From Candidatus Brachybacterium merdavium (lineage in GTDB: Bacteria > Actinomycetota > Actinomycetes > Actinomycetales > Dermabacteraceae), in assembly GCA_019118275.1 (NCBI GenBank), contig DWZH01000099.1, positions 1-32,497 on the forward strand: a stretch of DNA of 32,497 bases, given 5' to 3'. The notes beneath the pieces were generated by a model. The model was not told where the DNA came from. It was given only the letters and a program-made list of their open reading frames with translations, and made no database searches. Shown here one piece after another: positions 1-9,789 of this stretch. The number at the start of each line of letters is the position of its first letter. Positions within the stretch are counted from its first letter, which is position 1. A program made the position numbers and the translations under genes.

Positions 1-243
<243 letters not shown>

Positions 244-278
244 TCCACGCCTCGTCACTCTGACGAGCAGGACAGCCC

Positions 279-327
279 CGGAGCCCGCCGGTCATCGCCC
301 CGCAGGGTCGGTGACCGGCGGGCTCCG
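279..327 (+). terminator. Long hairpin between gap and pgk (terminator or processing stem)
   Basis: A perfect 16-bp inverted repeat: arms 279-294 and 312-327 with a 17-nt loop. There is no U-run after it, as is common for actinobacterial terminators. Its place inside a glycolytic cluster suggests partial termination or mRNA stabilisation that sets gap apart from pgk-tpiA; that role is inference. Confidence 0.6.
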
Positions 328-354
328 CTCGTCCCCCGAACCGAAGGAACCACA

Positions 355-1557
355 GTGCTGAAGACCATCGACTCGCTCGGCGACCTGCGCGGCAAGCGCG
401 TGCTCGTCCGTGCGGACCTCAACGTGCCGCTGGACGGCTCCACGATCACCGACGACGGGCGGATCCGCGCCGCCCTGCCCACCCTGACCCGGCTGGTGGA
501 GGCCGGTGCCCGGGTGGTCGTGATCTCCCACCTCGGCCGCCCCCAGGGGGCACCGGAGGACAGGTACTCCCTCAAGCCCGTCTCCTCCCGCCTGGGCGAG
601 CTGTTGGGCCAGGAGGTCGCCTTCGCGACCGACACGGTCGGCGCCTCCGCCCGAGAGACCATATCCGGGCTCGAGGACGGTCGAGTCGCGATCCTGGAGA
701 ACCTGCGCTTCAACCCCGGCGAGACCGCGCCGCAGGACGGGGAACGCCTGGTGTTCGCCCAGGCCCTGGCCGCCCTCGGTGATGCCTTCGTCTCCGACGG
801 CTTCGGTGTGGTCCACCGCAAGCAGGCCTCGGTCTACGAGCTGGCCACCCTGCTGCCCTCCGCGGCCGGTGAGCTGGTGCTGCGCGAAGTGGAATCACTG
901 CGTCGGGTGACCGATCAGCCGCAGCGGCCCTTCGTGGTGGTGCTGGGTGGCGCGAAGGTCGCCGACAAGCTGGCAGTGATCGACAACCTGCTGGGCAAGG
1001 CCGACCGGATCCTGATCGGCGGTGGCATGGCCTACACCTTCCAGAAGGCGAAGGGCTTCGAGATCGGGCAGTCCCTGCTCGACGAGGACAAGCTCGACGT
1101 GGTGCGTGAGTACATGCAGCGCGCAGAGGCCAACGGCGTCGAGCTGGTGCTGCCGGTGGACACCCTGGTGGCGCCCGAGTTCGCCGCCGATGCCCCGGCC
1201 ACGACCGTCCCCGTCGAGGCGATCCCCGCCGACCAGGAGGGGATGGACATCGGCCCGGAGACGGCGAAGCTGTTCGCCGAGAAGGTCTCCGACGCCGCCA
1301 CCATCTTCTGGAACGGCCCCATGGGCGTCTTCGAGTTCGAGGCCTTCGCCGACGGCACCAAGGCCATCGCCGAGGCCCTCGCCGCGGCCCAGGGGTACAC
1401 AGTGGTCGGCGGCGGCGACTCCGCCTCGGCCGTGCGCAACCTCGGCTTCGACGAGGAGCGCTTCTCGCACATCTCCACCGGCGGTGGTGCGAGCCTCGAG
1501 CTGATCGAGGGCAAGGAACTGCCGGGCATCGCGATCCTCGAGGAGGGCACCAAGTGA
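355..1557 (+). CDS. pgk: Phosphoglycerate kinase
   Basis: Transfers the acyl phosphate of 1,3-bisphosphoglycerate to ADP, giving 3-phosphoglycerate and ATP in glycolysis. The 400-residue length is normal for bacterial Pgk. Family motifs are clear: [10 protein letters not shown] at residues 19-28, HLGRPQG near 60, the nucleotide-loop region VVGGGDSAS near 350 and [13 protein letters not shown] near the end. The GTG start at 355 follows an AAGGAA ribosome site about 5 nt upstream. The stop TGA (1555-1557) overlaps the GTG start of tpiA in a GTGA arrangement, so the two are translationally coupled. The gene lies downstream of gap and probably shares its transcript, apart from whatever the intervening hairpin does. 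Confidence 0.98.
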   Translation: MLKTIDSLGDLRGKRVLVRADLNVPLDGSTITDDGRIRAALPTLTRLVEAGARVVVISHLGRPQGAPEDRYSLKPVSSRLGELLGQEVAFATDTVGASARETISGLEDGRVAILENLRFNPGETAPQDGERLVFAQALAALGDAFVSDGFGVVHRKQASVYELATLLPSAAGELVLREVESLRRVTDQPQRPFVVVLGGAKVADKLAVIDNLLGKADRILIGGGMAYTFQKAKGFEIGQSLLDEDKLDVVREYMQRAEANGVELVLPVDTLVAPEFAADAPATTVPVEAIPADQEGMDIGPETAKLFAEKVSDAATIFWNGPMGVFEFEAFADGTKAIAEALAAAQGYTVVGGGDSASAVRNLGFDEERFSHISTGGGASLELIEGKELPGIAILEEGTK

Positions 1558-2327
1558 GCAACCGCAAGCCGCTGATGGCGGGCAACTGGAAGATGAACCT
1601 CGACTGGAAGCAGGGCCTGGCCCTGGTCGAGGAACTCGGCGAGCAGCTGGCCTCGGTCGACACCTCCAAGGTTGAGACCGTCGTGCTGCCGCCCTTCGTG
1701 GACATCCGCACGGTCCAGACCGCCGTCGAGGCCGGCAAGCTGCCGATCGCCTACGGCGCGCAGGACATCTCTGCCCACGAGTCCGGTGCGTACACCGGCG
1801 AGGTCTCCGGGTCCATGCTCGCCGCCCTGGGTGCGACCTATGTGACCGTCGGCCACTCGGAGCGGCGCCAGTACCACGGCGAGGACGAACAGGTCACAGG
1901 AGCCAAGGTCAAGGCAGCCTTCGCCGCGGGCCTGGTGCCCATCCTGTGCGTCGGCGAGCCGCTCGAGGAGCGGCAGGCCGGTCGGCACGTGGAGTACACC
2001 CTCGCGCAGCTCGAGGGCGGCATCGAGGGCATCTCCGCCGAGCAGGCGAAGAGCATCGTGATCGCCTACGAGCCCGTCTGGGCCATCGGCACCGGTGAGG
2101 TCGCCACCCCGGACGACGCGCAGGAGGTCTGCAAGGCCATCCGCGACTCGCTGCGCAGGCTGCACGGCGACGAGGTCGCCGAGGCCGTGCGCGTGCTGTA
2201 CGGCGGCAGCGTGAAGTCCTCCAACGTGGGCGAGCTGATGGACAAGGCCGATGTCGACGGAGCCCTGGTCGGCGGTGCCTCGCTGAAGGCCGAGGAGTTC
2301 GCCAGGATCGCGGGCTACCAGGGCTGA
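1554..2327 (+). CDS. tpiA: Triosephosphate isomerase
   Basis: Interconverts dihydroxyacetone phosphate and glyceraldehyde 3-phosphate. The protein has 257 residues, the usual size for the single-domain TIM barrel. Catalytic residues are visible: Lys13 in AGNWKMN, His101 in VGHSERR and Glu173 in [11 protein letters not shown]; the phosphate-binding GGS is at about 217-219. The GTG start overlaps the pgk stop by 4 nt, so translation is probably coupled to pgk. A small GC-rich hairpin with a GAGA loop follows the stop, and secG comes next on the same strand with its own possible -10 element. Confidence 0.98.
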   Translation: MSNRKPLMAGNWKMNLDWKQGLALVEELGEQLASVDTSKVETVVLPPFVDIRTVQTAVEAGKLPIAYGAQDISAHESGAYTGEVSGSMLAALGATYVTVGHSERRQYHGEDEQVTGAKVKAAFAAGLVPILCVGEPLEERQAGRHVEYTLAQLEGGIEGISAEQAKSIVIAYEPVWAIGTGEVATPDDAQEVCKAIRDSLRRLHGDEVAEAVRVLYGGSVKSSNVGELMDKADVDGALVGGASLKAEEFARIAGYQG

Positions 2328-2350
2328 GAAGGCGACCAGTCACACGCGGG

Positions 2351-2371
2351 CCGGGGCCCGAGAGGGCCCGG
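2351..2371 (+). terminator. Small hairpin after tpiA
   Basis: GGGCCC arms at 2354-2359 and 2364-2369 enclose a GAGA tetraloop, with two further C-G pairs beyond a bulged G. It sits 24 nt after the tpiA stop and just upstream of the putative secG -10, so it could separate the two transcripts. The stem is short and the call is tentative. Confidence 0.4.
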
Positions 2372-2380
2372 TCCGTGGCG

Positions 2381-2386
2381 TATGCT
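2381..2386 (+). promoter_or_regulatory. Possible -10 element of secG
   Basis: TATGCT matches the actinobacterial -10 pattern TAnnnT. A start of transcription about 7 nt downstream would give a 30-nt leader that contains the GGAAGG ribosome site used to choose the secG start. No convincing -35 element is visible. Confidence 0.4.
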
Positions 2387-2424
2387 GAGCCGGTACTCCT
2401 GTTCCCGTGGAAGGTTCGAACGTC

Positions 2425-2673
2425 GTGGATCTGCCCCTGCTGAAACTCATCCTGCAGGTCGTGCTGGCCCTGTCCAGCCTTCTCGTCGTCCTCCTCGTGC
2501 TGCTGCACAAGGGGCGGGGCGGCGGTCTGTCCGACATGTTCGGCGGCGGGGTCTCCTCCTCGGCCAGCGCCTCCGGTGTCGCCGAGCGCAACCTGAACTG
2601 GCTGACCGTGGCGGTCGCCCTGCTCTGGGCCGCGTGCTGCGTCGGCCTGGGCATCATCGAGCGCTTCCTCTGA
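2425..2673 (+). CDS. secG: Preprotein translocase subunit SecG
   Basis: Small membrane subunit of the SecYEG channel. From GTG 2425 the protein has 82 residues: a first membrane helix (LILQVVLALSSLLVVLLVLL), the conserved cytoplasmic loop HKGRGGGLSDMFGGG, and a second helix (LTVAVALLWAACCVGLGII). This is the two-helix SecG layout. An in-frame GTG at 2407 would add six residues but has no ribosome site. GGAAGG at 2409-2414 lies 10 nt before GTG 2425, and the resulting N-terminus (MDLPLLK) resembles actinobacterial homologues, so 2425 is preferred. secG after tpiA is the usual actinobacterial order. The gene converges with the pentose phosphate operon. Confidence 0.93.
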   Translation: MDLPLLKLILQVVLALSSLLVVLLVLLHKGRGGGLSDMFGGGVSSSASASGVAERNLNWLTVAVALLWAACCVGLGIIERFL

Positions 2674-2693
2674 GGCACCCGGGCTGACATGAT

Positions 2694-2731
2694 GAGGGGC
2701 CGGTCACCGCTGATGCGGTGACCGGCCCCTC
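2694..2731. terminator. Bidirectional terminator between secG and opcA-pgl
   Basis: A perfect 17-bp inverted repeat, arms 2694-2710 and 2715-2731, closed by the tetraloop TGAT. It lies 20 nt after the secG stop and 21 nt after the end of the convergent opcA-pgl gene, so it can serve both transcripts. Confidence 0.8.
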
Positions 2732-2752
2732 GTTCATACCGGAGCGTGTGCC

Positions 2753-4468
2753 TCAGGCGGCCAGCTCCCCGGCGGCATCGCGATCCATGTACCAGGTGGT
2801 CGACTCCAGCCCGCGCACCGCGGAGGCGGGGACCGGCCAGGGATCGATCGCGCCGTGGCCACGGGCGGCGGCCTCCGCCTTGTCCGCCCCGGCGACCAGG
2901 AACGCGACATGGCGCGCCGAGTTCAGCACCGGCCAGGTCAGCGAGATCCGCCGTGGCGGTGGCTTGGGGGAGTTCTCCACGGCCACCGCGGTGGCCCCCG
3001 TCTCGAGCTGATCGGGGTGCTCGGGGAACAGGGAGGCCACGTGCGCATCCGGGCCCATACCCAGCCACAGCACATCGAAGAAGGCCTGTCCACGGGTGCG
3101 GAACGGCTCATCGCCGCCGGCCAGATCCAGCTGCTGCCCGTACCAGGCGGCGGCCTGCTCCAGGGACATCCCGTCGGCCGTGGAGGGCATCGGGTGGACA
3201 TTGCGTTCGGGCAGACCGGCATCACGCAGCGTGTCCAGCAGCGTCGCACGCACGCCGACCTCATTGCGCTCTTCGGAGTCCGCGTCGACGAACCGCTCGT
3301 CGCCCCACCAGATGTGCAGCCCACCGAGGTCCGCGCCGATCTCCGCCAGCGCCTGGGGGAGGGCGGCGGCCGTGGCGGTGCCGACGCTGCCGCCGGTGAC
3401 CACCAGGTGGGCCACGCCCCGCTCGGTCAGAGCCTGTGCGAGCTGGCGGGCGCTGGCCTCGGCCGCGGCGGGAGCGACCTCGTCCTTGGTCTCCAGGATG
3501 CGGTCGGTGGCATCGGGTTTGCCCGTCGCGTACACGGAGGCGTCCTCGATCCCGCTGAAGGCGTGGGTGAGCACCTCCCCGTACACCTCATCGGGGTCCA
3601 TCCGTCGCAGTTCCTCGGCGATCAGCTCACTCAGCGGGCGCAGAGGCATCGTCACGTGCTGCCCGGAGTCGTCCCCGGGCAGGTTCATCACGATCGTCTC
3701 CGCGCCCGTGCGCAGCAGCTCGATGGTGCCGTCGGCGCGGTGCAGGGTGACCCCGTGCACCCCGCTCTCGCTCTCCTGGTTCTCGGCGGGGCCGGTGACC
3801 TGGACGTCCAGGCCCAGGGAGTGCTCGAGCCAGGAGGCCATCAGCACCACGGAGGGGTCGTCGGGCGTGCCGGCGACCTCCACCGCGGTCGGTGTCGAGA
3901 CCGGGGGGATCTCGAAGGTGCTGGCCACCAGGCCCCGCCAGTTCGTCAGCCGTGACCAGGCCAGGTCGGAGTCCCCGCTGGCGTAGCCGCGGCGCAGCCG
4001 CTTGAGGGTGGCCATCGGTGCCTCGCAGGCCGCCGCGTCGGTGATCCGGCGCTGCGACATCGAGCCCAGCACGTCATGGATGGGGGAGGAGGGGGCGTTC
4101 TCCGGCCACCACGTGACGATCGGGGCGTCCGGCAGCAGCAGCGCCATCACCAGGGTGTCCAGGGAGGACATGATGTGACCGCGGGCGCGCAGGATCACGA
4201 TCTCACCGGCTCCCGCGTCCCGGCCCACCCGGATCTCGGCGTCCAGGCCGGAGGCCTCGGCGTCGGGATCGGCGTCGACCACCAGCACCCGGGCGGGATG
4301 CTCGTGGCTGGCGCGGATCGCGGCTTCGAGTGGTTCCTCGATCTCACCGGTCGCGATGATGATCAGCGTCAGCACCCGGCCGATTGTGTTGGCGCCGAAG
4401 GTCTCCCGCATCTCGATCATCTTCTGGTCGATGTCCGAGGCGGTGGTGTCTGTCAGGGTGGTGATCAC
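2753..4468 (-). CDS. Fused OpcA / 6-phosphogluconolactonase
   Basis: One uninterrupted 571-residue ORF contains two proteins that are normally separate. Residues 1 to about 305 match OpcA, the factor needed for active glucose-6-phosphate dehydrogenase in actinobacteria (ETFGANTIGRVLTLI near the start, APIVTWWPENAP at 115-126, ending near LRRMDPDEVYGEVL, 288-300). Residues from about 320 on match 6-phosphogluconolactonase, which hydrolyses the lactone made by Zwf: VTGGSVG at 357-363, WWGDERFV at 387-394, GMGPDAHVASLFP at 470-482 and RISLTWPVLNSARHVAFLVAG near 507. The total length equals the sum of the two families. GTG 4468 overlaps the zwf stop by 4 nt. The joining region, about residues 300-325 (around 3500-3570), has no stop codon and no good internal start. 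One polypeptide is therefore predicted, though processing cannot be excluded. Confidence 0.9.
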   Translation of the reverse strand: MITTLTDTTASDIDQKMIEMRETFGANTIGRVLTLIIIATGEIEEPLEAAIRASHEHPARVLVVDADPDAEASGLDAEIRVGRDAGAGEIVILRARGHIMSSLDTLVMALLLPDAPIVTWWPENAPSSPIHDVLGSMSQRRITDAAACEAPMATLKRLRRGYASGDSDLAWSRLTNWRGLVASTFEIPPVSTPTAVEVAGTPDDPSVVLMASWLEHSLGLDVQVTGPAENQESESGVHGVTLHRADGTIELLRTGAETIVMNLPGDDSGQHVTMPLRPLSELIAEELRRMDPDEVYGEVLTHAFSGIEDASVYATGKPDATDRILETKDEVAPAAAEASARQLAQALTERGVAHLVVTGGSVGTATAAALPQALAEIGADLGGLHIWWGDERFVDADSEERNEVGVRATLLDTLRDAGLPERNVHPMPSTADGMSLEQAAAWYGQQLDLAGGDEPFRTRGQAFFDVLWLGMGPDAHVASLFPEHPDQLETGATAVAVENSPKPPPRRISLTWPVLNSARHVAFLVAGADKAEAAARGHGAIDPWPVPASAVRGLESTTWYMDRDAAGELAA

Positions 4469-6033
4469 GGTCGTCTCCAGGTTCGTCCGTCGCGGGCGAG
4501 CATCTCATGAGCGCTGTCCGGGCCCCAGGTTCCGGGGCGGTAGGGCGTGGGCGGCAGGTGCTCGGCCCAGAAATCAGTGATCGGGTCGAGGATCTGCCAG
4601 CTGAGCTCGACCTCCTTCTGCTGCGGGAACAGAGGCGGATCGCCCAGGAGCATGTCCAGGATCAGCCGCTCGTACGCCTCCGGCGACTCCTCGGTGAAGT
4701 TCATGCCGTAGGCGAAGTCCATGCTCACGTCGCGCACCTCCATCTGGGTGCCGGGGACCTTGGAGCCGAAGCGCATGGTCACGCCCTCATTGGGCTGGAC
4801 CCGGATCACGATCGCGTTCTGGCCCAGGTCCACCGTGTCGGTGGAGCGGAAGGGCAGGAACGGGGCGCGCTTGAGCATCAACGCGATCTCGGTGACCCGA
4901 CGACCCAGACGCTTGCCGGCCCGGAGGTAGAACGGCACCCCGGCCCAGCGGCGGGTGGCGATGTCCAGGCGCATCGCGGCATAGGTCTCGGTGGTGGAGT
5001 CGGCGGAGATGCCGTCCTCCTCGATGTAGGGGCGCACCTCCTCACCGCCCTGCCAGCCGCCCACGTACTGACCGCGGGCGGTGTGGGCCGCGAGATCCGC
5101 GGGCAGCTCGATCGCGCCCAGCACCTTCTCCTTCTCCGCCCGCAGATCCGCGGCACGGAAGGAGCCGGGTTCCTCCATCGCGGTCAGCGCGAGCAGCTGC
5201 AGCAGGTGGTTCTGGATCACATCGCGGGCGGTGCCGATGCCGTCGTAGTAGCCGGCGCGGGTGCCGATACCGATGTCCTCGGCCATGGTGATCTGGACGT
5301 GGTCGACATAGTTGGCGTTCCACACCGGCTCGAAGAGCTGGTTGGCGAACCGCAGCGCCAGGATGTTCTGGACGGTCTCCTTGCCCAGGTAGTGGTCGAT
5401 GCGGAAGACGTCCTCGGGACGGAAGAACTGCTCGACCACGTCGTTGAGCTCACGGGCCGAGGTCAGGTCGTGGCCGAAGGGCTTCTCGATGACCACGCGC
5501 CGCCAGGAGCCGTCCCGTGGCGTGTTCAGCCCGGAGTTGGCCAGCTGCCCGCAGACCTTCGGGAAGGCGTCCGGCGGGATCGAGAGGTAGAAGGCGTGGT
5601 TGCCGCCGGTGCCGCGGGTGCGGTCGAGCTCCCCGACCACCGCCGTGAGCTTCTCGAAGGCCGCGGTGTCGTCGAAGGTGCCGGTGACGAAACGCAGTCC
5701 GCCCCGCAGCTGCTCGAAGACGTTCTCGTCGAAGCCGGTGCGGGAGTGTTCGGCCACGGAAGTGCGCACGTAGTCGGCGAAGTCGTCATCGGACCAGTCG
5801 CGGCGGCCGAAGCCGACCAGGCCGAAGCTGGGGGGCAGCAACCCGCGGTGGGTGAGGTCGTAGATCGCCGGCAGGAGCTTCTTGCGGGCGAGGTCGCCGG
5901 TGACGCCGAACATCACCATCGAGCTCGGTCCCGCGATCAGCGGCAGGCGCCGGTCACGCGCATCGCGCAGGGGGTTGCCCGACTCCTGCAGGTCGCGCGG
6001 GCTGTGCTGCCCGCGGTCGGAAGTGCTGGTCAT
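4465..6033 (-). CDS. zwf: Glucose-6-phosphate dehydrogenase
   Basis: First enzyme of the oxidative pentose phosphate pathway: oxidises glucose 6-phosphate to 6-phosphogluconolactone with NADP. The protein has 522 residues, normal for the family. The dinucleotide-binding motif GVTGDLARKK is at 43-52, EKPFG at 183-187 and the active-site segment RIDHYLGKE at 211-219 with the catalytic His214. The ATG at 6033 is preceded by an AAAGGA site about 10 nt upstream. It lies downstream of tal across a 74-nt gap holding a hairpin, and overlaps the downstream opcA-pgl gene by 4 nt. That gene supplies both its assembly factor and the next enzyme. Confidence 0.98.
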   Translation of the reverse strand: MTSTSDRGQHSPRDLQESGNPLRDARDRRLPLIAGPSSMVMFGVTGDLARKKLLPAIYDLTHRGLLPPSFGLVGFGRRDWSDDDFADYVRTSVAEHSRTGFDENVFEQLRGGLRFVTGTFDDTAAFEKLTAVVGELDRTRGTGGNHAFYLSIPPDAFPKVCGQLANSGLNTPRDGSWRRVVIEKPFGHDLTSARELNDVVEQFFRPEDVFRIDHYLGKETVQNILALRFANQLFEPVWNANYVDHVQITMAEDIGIGTRAGYYDGIGTARDVIQNHLLQLLALTAMEEPGSFRAADLRAEKEKVLGAIELPADLAAHTARGQYVGGWQGGEEVRPYIEEDGISADSTTETYAAMRLDIATRRWAGVPFYLRAGKRLGRRVTEIALMLKRAPFLPFRSTDTVDLGQNAIVIRVQPNEGVTMRFGSKVPGTQMEVRDVSMDFAYGMNFTEESPEAYERLILDMLLGDPPLFPQQKEVELSWQILDPITDFWAEHLPPTPYRPGTWGPDSAHEMLARDGRTWRRP

Positions 6034-6067
6034 GGTCCAGGGGTCCTTTCAGGGACATGAGAGCGGA

Positions 6068-6097
6068 GAGCACGGCCCGCCGTGGCGGGCCGTGCTC
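6068..6097 (-). terminator. Hairpin between tal and zwf
   Basis: Inverted repeat with arms 6068-6081 and 6084-6097 (14 bp, the innermost pair probably open to give a 4-nt loop). On the transcribed minus strand it follows the tal stop and precedes zwf. It may be a partial terminator or processing stem that lets zwf and tal-tkt differ in level. Confidence 0.55.
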
Positions 6098-6107
6098 GGT
6101 CCGGGGC

Positions 6108-7220
6108 TCAGGCGCGGGTGTCGTCGATGGTCGCCGACACGGTGGCGAGCAGCTCTTCCCAGGACTTCTCGAACTTCTCGACGCCCTCGCGCTCGAGCAG
6201 GGCGAACACGTCGGCCAGGTCGATCCCGGCGTCGGCGATGCGGGCCAGCACCTCCTCGCCCCTCTCCGCGCTGCGTGCATCCAGGGCGGGCTGGGGCTCG
6301 GAGTGTTCGGCGACGGCCTCGAGGGTCTTCTCGGGCATCGTGCTCACGCTGGGGGAGGCGACCAGGTGGTCGACGTAGAGGGTGTCGGAGTACTCGGGGT
6401 TCTTGACCCCGGTGGAGGCCCACAGGGGGCGCTGCACGTTGGCGCCCTTGGCCGCGAGGGCCTCGAAGCGTTCCCCGGAGAAGGCGGTCAGGTACTCGCC
6501 GAAGGCGGCCTGGGCGTTGGCGACGCCGGCCTGACCGCGCAGCGCGAGGGCTTCGCCGCCGATCTGCTCCAGCCGCGTGTCGATCTCGCTGTCCACGCGG
6601 GAGACGAAGAAGGAGGCCACGGAGTGGATCTTCGACAGGTCGCGGCCGGCGGCATCGGCCAGCTCGAGCCCGGCGAGGTAGGCCTCCATGACGTCCTGGT
6701 ACCGCTCGACGGAGAAGATCAGCGTGACGTTGACGCTGATGCCCTCACCGATGGCCGCGGTGATCGCGGGCAGGCCCGCCTCGGTGGCCGGGATCTTGAC
6801 GAACAGGTTCTCCCGGCCGACCACCGCATGCAGGTGCTTGACCTGCTCGATGGTGCGCTCGGTGTCGTGGGCCAGGCGCGGGTCGACCTCGATGCTGACC
6901 CGGCCGTCGACGCCCTGCGTGGCGGCATGGACCTCGGAGAACATGTCGGCGGCCTCACGCACGTCATCGGTGGTGAGCACCTCCACCACGGCCTCGACGT
7001 CCTTGCCCTCGCCCGCGAGGCGGGCCACGTCCGCGTCGTACTCCGAGCGGCCGGAGATGGCCGACTGGAAGATCGAAGGGTTGGTGGTGACGCCGACCAC
7101 GTTGCGGGTCTCGATCAGCTCGCGCAGGTTGCCCGAGCTCATCCGCTGGCGGGAGAGGTCGTCGAGCCAGATGGACACACCGGCGTCGGAGAGGGTCTGG
7201 GTGCGGGGGTTCTGGGTCAT
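6108..7220 (-). CDS. tal: Transaldolase
   Basis: Moves a dihydroxyacetone unit from sedoheptulose 7-phosphate to glyceraldehyde 3-phosphate in the non-oxidative pentose phosphate branch. The protein has 370 residues, the length of the longer actinobacterial transaldolases. Motifs: [17 protein letters not shown] at 41-57, [10 protein letters not shown] at 108-117, and [12 protein letters not shown] at 138-149, in which Lys142 forms the Schiff base. The ATG at 7220 is preceded by a good GGAAGGA site. It follows tkt across an 85-nt gap with a strong hairpin, and precedes zwf. Confidence 0.97.
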   Translation of the reverse strand: MTQNPRTQTLSDAGVSIWLDDLSRQRMSSGNLRELIETRNVVGVTTNPSIFQSAISGRSEYDADVARLAGEGKDVEAVVEVLTTDDVREAADMFSEVHAATQGVDGRVSIEVDPRLAHDTERTIEQVKHLHAVVGRENLFVKIPATEAGLPAITAAIGEGISVNVTLIFSVERYQDVMEAYLAGLELADAAGRDLSKIHSVASFFVSRVDSEIDTRLEQIGGEALALRGQAGVANAQAAFGEYLTAFSGERFEALAAKGANVQRPLWASTGVKNPEYSDTLYVDHLVASPSVSTMPEKTLEAVAEHSEPQPALDARSAERGEEVLARIADAGIDLADVFALLEREGVEKFEKSWEELLATVSATIDDTRA

Positions 7221-7265
7221 GATCGTTCCTTCCGGGCGTGTGTGCCCTGTGGCGGACTTGCGGGG

Positions 7266-7300
7266 CGGGGGCGGGCCCGAGCCGCTCGGGCCCGCCCCCG
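7266..7300 (-). terminator. Strong GC hairpin between tkt and tal
   Basis: Inverted repeat of 16 bp, arms 7266-7281 and 7285-7300, with a 3-nt loop. It is 5 nt downstream of the tkt stop on the minus strand. No U-tract follows. It is a terminator, an attenuator or an mRNA end-protecting stem within the operon. Confidence 0.6.
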
Positions 7301-7305
7301 GCCGA

Positions 7306-9405
7306 TCAGGCGCCGGCGGCGGCCAGGGACTCCCTGGCGGCCTCGATGACGGCCTCGGGCGTGAAGCCGTACTCCTTGAAGAGGGTGTTGGCGTCGGCCG
7401 AGGCGCCGTAGTGCTCGAGCGAGACGGCGCGGCCGTGGACGCCGAGGTAACGGTGCCACGGCATCGCGATCCCGGCCTCCACGCTGACGCGGGCGGTGAC
7501 GGACGAGGGCAGCACGGATTCCCGGTAGGCCTCGTCCTGCTCGTCGAACCATTCCATGGACGGCATCGAGACCAGGCGGGTGGGGATCCCCTGGGCCTCG
7601 AGCTGCTTCTGCGCCTCGGCGGCGTGCTGCAGCTCGGAACCGGTGCCGATCAGGATCAGCTGCGGCTCGGCGGAGGCTTCCTTGAGGACGTATGCGCCCT
7701 TGGCCAGGCCCTCGGCACTGGCGTACTCGGAGCGGTCCAGGGTCGGCATCGCCTGGCGGCTGAGCACCAGGCCGACGGGCCCGCGGTCGCGCTCGAGCAG
7801 CGCCTTCCAGGCCTGCGAGGTCTCGTTGGCGTCCGCAGGACGCACGATCGACAGGTTCGGGATCGCCCGGTAGGCGGCCAGATGCTCGACCGGCTGGTGG
7901 GTGGGGCCGTCCTCGCCCAGGCCGATGGAGTCGTGGGTCCACACGTAGGTGGCCGGCACGTTCATCAGCGAAGCCAGGCGCACCGCGCCACGCATGTAGT
8001 CGGCGAACTGGAGGAAGGTGCCGCCGTAGGGGCGGGTCAGCCCGTGCAGCGCGATGCCGGTCAGGATCGCGCCCATGCCGTGCTCACGGATCCCGAAGTG
8101 CAGGGTGCGGCCGTACAGATCGCCCGTGAACTGCGCGGACGAGTGCTCGGGGGGCAGGAAGGAGGTCTCGCCCTTCATGGTGGTGTTGTTGGAGCCGGCC
8201 AGGTCGGCGCTGCCGCCCCACAGCTCCGGCATCACCGCGGCGAGCTCGCCGAGGACCTTGCCGGATGCGGCACGGGTGGCCAGGCCCTTGGGGTCGGCCT
8301 CGAAGCTGGGGAAGGCCTCGGCGAAGCCCTCGGGCAGCTCGCGTGCCTGCAGGCGGTCCAGCAGAGCGGCTCCCTGCGGGTTCGCCTCGCGCCAGGCCCG
8401 GTAGCGGGCCTGCCACTCGGCCTTCGCGCTTGCGGCGCGCTCGGCGAGGGAGGTGCGGGTGTGGGTCAGGACCTCGTCGTCGACCTGGAAGTTCTGCTCC
8501 GGGTCGAAGCCCAGCACCTTCTTCAGACCGGCGACGGCCTCGCCGCCGAGCTTGGCGCCGTGCACGCTGTGGCTGCCGGCCAGCTCGGGGATCGGCCAGC
8601 CGATCACGGTGCGCAGGCGGATGAAGCTCGGCTTGTCGGTGACCTTCTGCGCGTCGAGGATCGCGTCCTTCAGAGCGGCGACGTCCTCGACGTAGCCGGT
8701 GCCTCCGGCGGTCCAGTCCACGGTGCGCACGTCCCAGCCGTAGGACTCGTAGCGGGCGGCGGTGTCCTCGGTGAAGGCGATCGAGGTGTCGCCCTCGATC
8801 GAGATCTCGTTGTCGTCCCACAGCACGATCAGGTTGCCCAGCTGCTGGGTGCCTGCCAGCGAGCTGGCCTCGCTGGTGACGCCCTCCTGGAGGTCGCCGT
8901 CGGAGGCGATCACGTAGGTGAAGTGGTCGAAGGGGCTGGTGCCGGCGGCGGCATCGGCGTCCAGCAGACCGCGCTCGCGGCGCTGGGCCATCGCCATGCC
9001 GACCGCGGAGGCGAGACCCTGCCCCAGCGGGCCGGTGGTGATCTCCACGCCGTCGGTCACGAAGTTCTCGGGGTGGCCCGGGGTCTTCGAGCCGAAGGTG
9101 CGCAGGGCCTGGAGGTCCTCGAGCTCCAGGCCGAAGCCTGCCAGGAACAGCTGGATGTACTGGGTCAGGCTCGAGTGCCCGGCCGACAGCACGAAGCGGT
9201 CACGGCCGAGCCAGGTCGGATCGGCCGGATCGTGCCGCATCACGTCCTGGTACAGCAGGTAGGCCGCGGGGGCCAGGCTGACCGCCGCGCCGGGGTGGCC
9301 GTTGCCGACCTTCTCCACCGCATCGGCGGCGAGGACGCGCACGGTGTCCACCGCGCGCTTGTCGAGCTCGGTCCATCCCTCGGGGGCCTTGAAGGTCTCG
9401 GTCAC
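7306..9405 (-). CDS. tkt: Transketolase
   Basis: Thiamine diphosphate-dependent transfer of two-carbon units between sugar phosphates. The protein has 699 residues, full length. Visible motifs: [13 protein letters not shown] at 34-46, the TPP/metal-binding segment [19 protein letters not shown] at 167-185 with the DDNE of 197-200, and in the central domain the TPP pyrimidine region [11 protein letters not shown] and [16 protein letters not shown]. The start is GTG 9405 with AAAGGA 10 nt upstream. It is the first gene of the minus-strand operon tkt-tal-zwf-opcA/pgl and is divergent from ctaB. Confidence 0.98.
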   Translation of the reverse strand: MTETFKAPEGWTELDKRAVDTVRVLAADAVEKVGNGHPGAAVSLAPAAYLLYQDVMRHDPADPTWLGRDRFVLSAGHSSLTQYIQLFLAGFGLELEDLQALRTFGSKTPGHPENFVTDGVEITTGPLGQGLASAVGMAMAQRRERGLLDADAAAGTSPFDHFTYVIASDGDLQEGVTSEASSLAGTQQLGNLIVLWDDNEISIEGDTSIAFTEDTAARYESYGWDVRTVDWTAGGTGYVEDVAALKDAILDAQKVTDKPSFIRLRTVIGWPIPELAGSHSVHGAKLGGEAVAGLKKVLGFDPEQNFQVDDEVLTHTRTSLAERAASAKAEWQARYRAWREANPQGAALLDRLQARELPEGFAEAFPSFEADPKGLATRAASGKVLGELAAVMPELWGGSADLAGSNNTTMKGETSFLPPEHSSAQFTGDLYGRTLHFGIREHGMGAILTGIALHGLTRPYGGTFLQFADYMRGAVRLASLMNVPATYVWTHDSIGLGEDGPTHQPVEHLAAYRAIPNLSIVRPADANETSQAWKALLERDRGPVGLVLSRQAMPTLDRSEYASAEGLAKGAYVLKEASAEPQLILIGTGSELQHAAEAQKQLEAQGIPTRLVSMPSMEWFDEQDEAYRESVLPSSVTARVSVEAGIAMPWHRYLGVHGRAVSLEHYGASADANTLFKEYGFTPEAVIEAARESLAAAGA

Positions 9406-9789
9406 GTGGGTTGCATCCTTTCGCCGGGTAGCGGCCGCTCGGCCGCTCGGGTCGACCAGCTTCGAGGCGCGACGGCCGGGAGGATCCTCGCGCGCTGTGC
9501 GTCATTCTCGAAGCAACGCCCCCAACCCTACTGCGAGGAGGGGTCGGGCGGCGTTTTCCGTCCAGATGTTGCCAAAGAGACATTAAGCGCCGGTCCGGTC
9601 GCCCCGCGTACTGGCCGCGCCCGCCGTCTTCGCGCCGTGCCGCCGACGCGGTGGTGCGGGGCCGGGCGGGGAGAGGTGGGGCGGTGCCCGGATTCACGCC
9701 GCGCCTGGGAGTCCTGCCACAGGGGAGGATCTAGACTGGAGCGGTTCGTTGCGACATCGGGTCGCGATCACGAGGAAGGACGGTGGGCG
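9406..9789. other. Divergent intergenic region, tkt / ctaB
   Basis: These 384 bp separate divergent tkt and ctaB and must hold both promoters. The centre (about 9495-9590) is less GC-rich than its surroundings. On the minus strand TAGGGT (complement of 9525-9530) could be a tkt -10 element; on the plus strand TAGACT at 9732-9737 could serve ctaB. I see no convincing gene, RNA structure or repeat here. Confidence 0.5.
9732..9737 (+). promoter_or_regulatory. Possible -10 element of ctaB
   Basis: TAGACT fits the actinobacterial -10 pattern and would place the transcript start near 9744, giving a leader of roughly 45 nt with the AGGAAGGA ribosome site at 9773-9780. No clear -35 element is seen at the usual distance. 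Confidence 0.4.

Noticed and set aside
4507-6060. 517-codon plus-strand frame opposite zwf
   Set aside because: No motif and shadow-like composition; zwf on the other strand is unambiguous.
9425-9450. Repeated GGCCGCTC near the tkt start
   Set aside because: Short GC-rich tandem similarity of the kind expected by chance at this base composition; no operator symmetry of useful length.
6688-9789. Very long plus-strand frame running antisense through tal and tkt into ctaB (1351 codons in all)
   Set aside because: Everything before 9790 is antisense to tal and tkt, which have complete motifs; the high GC keeps the opposite strand open. Only the ctaB part is real.
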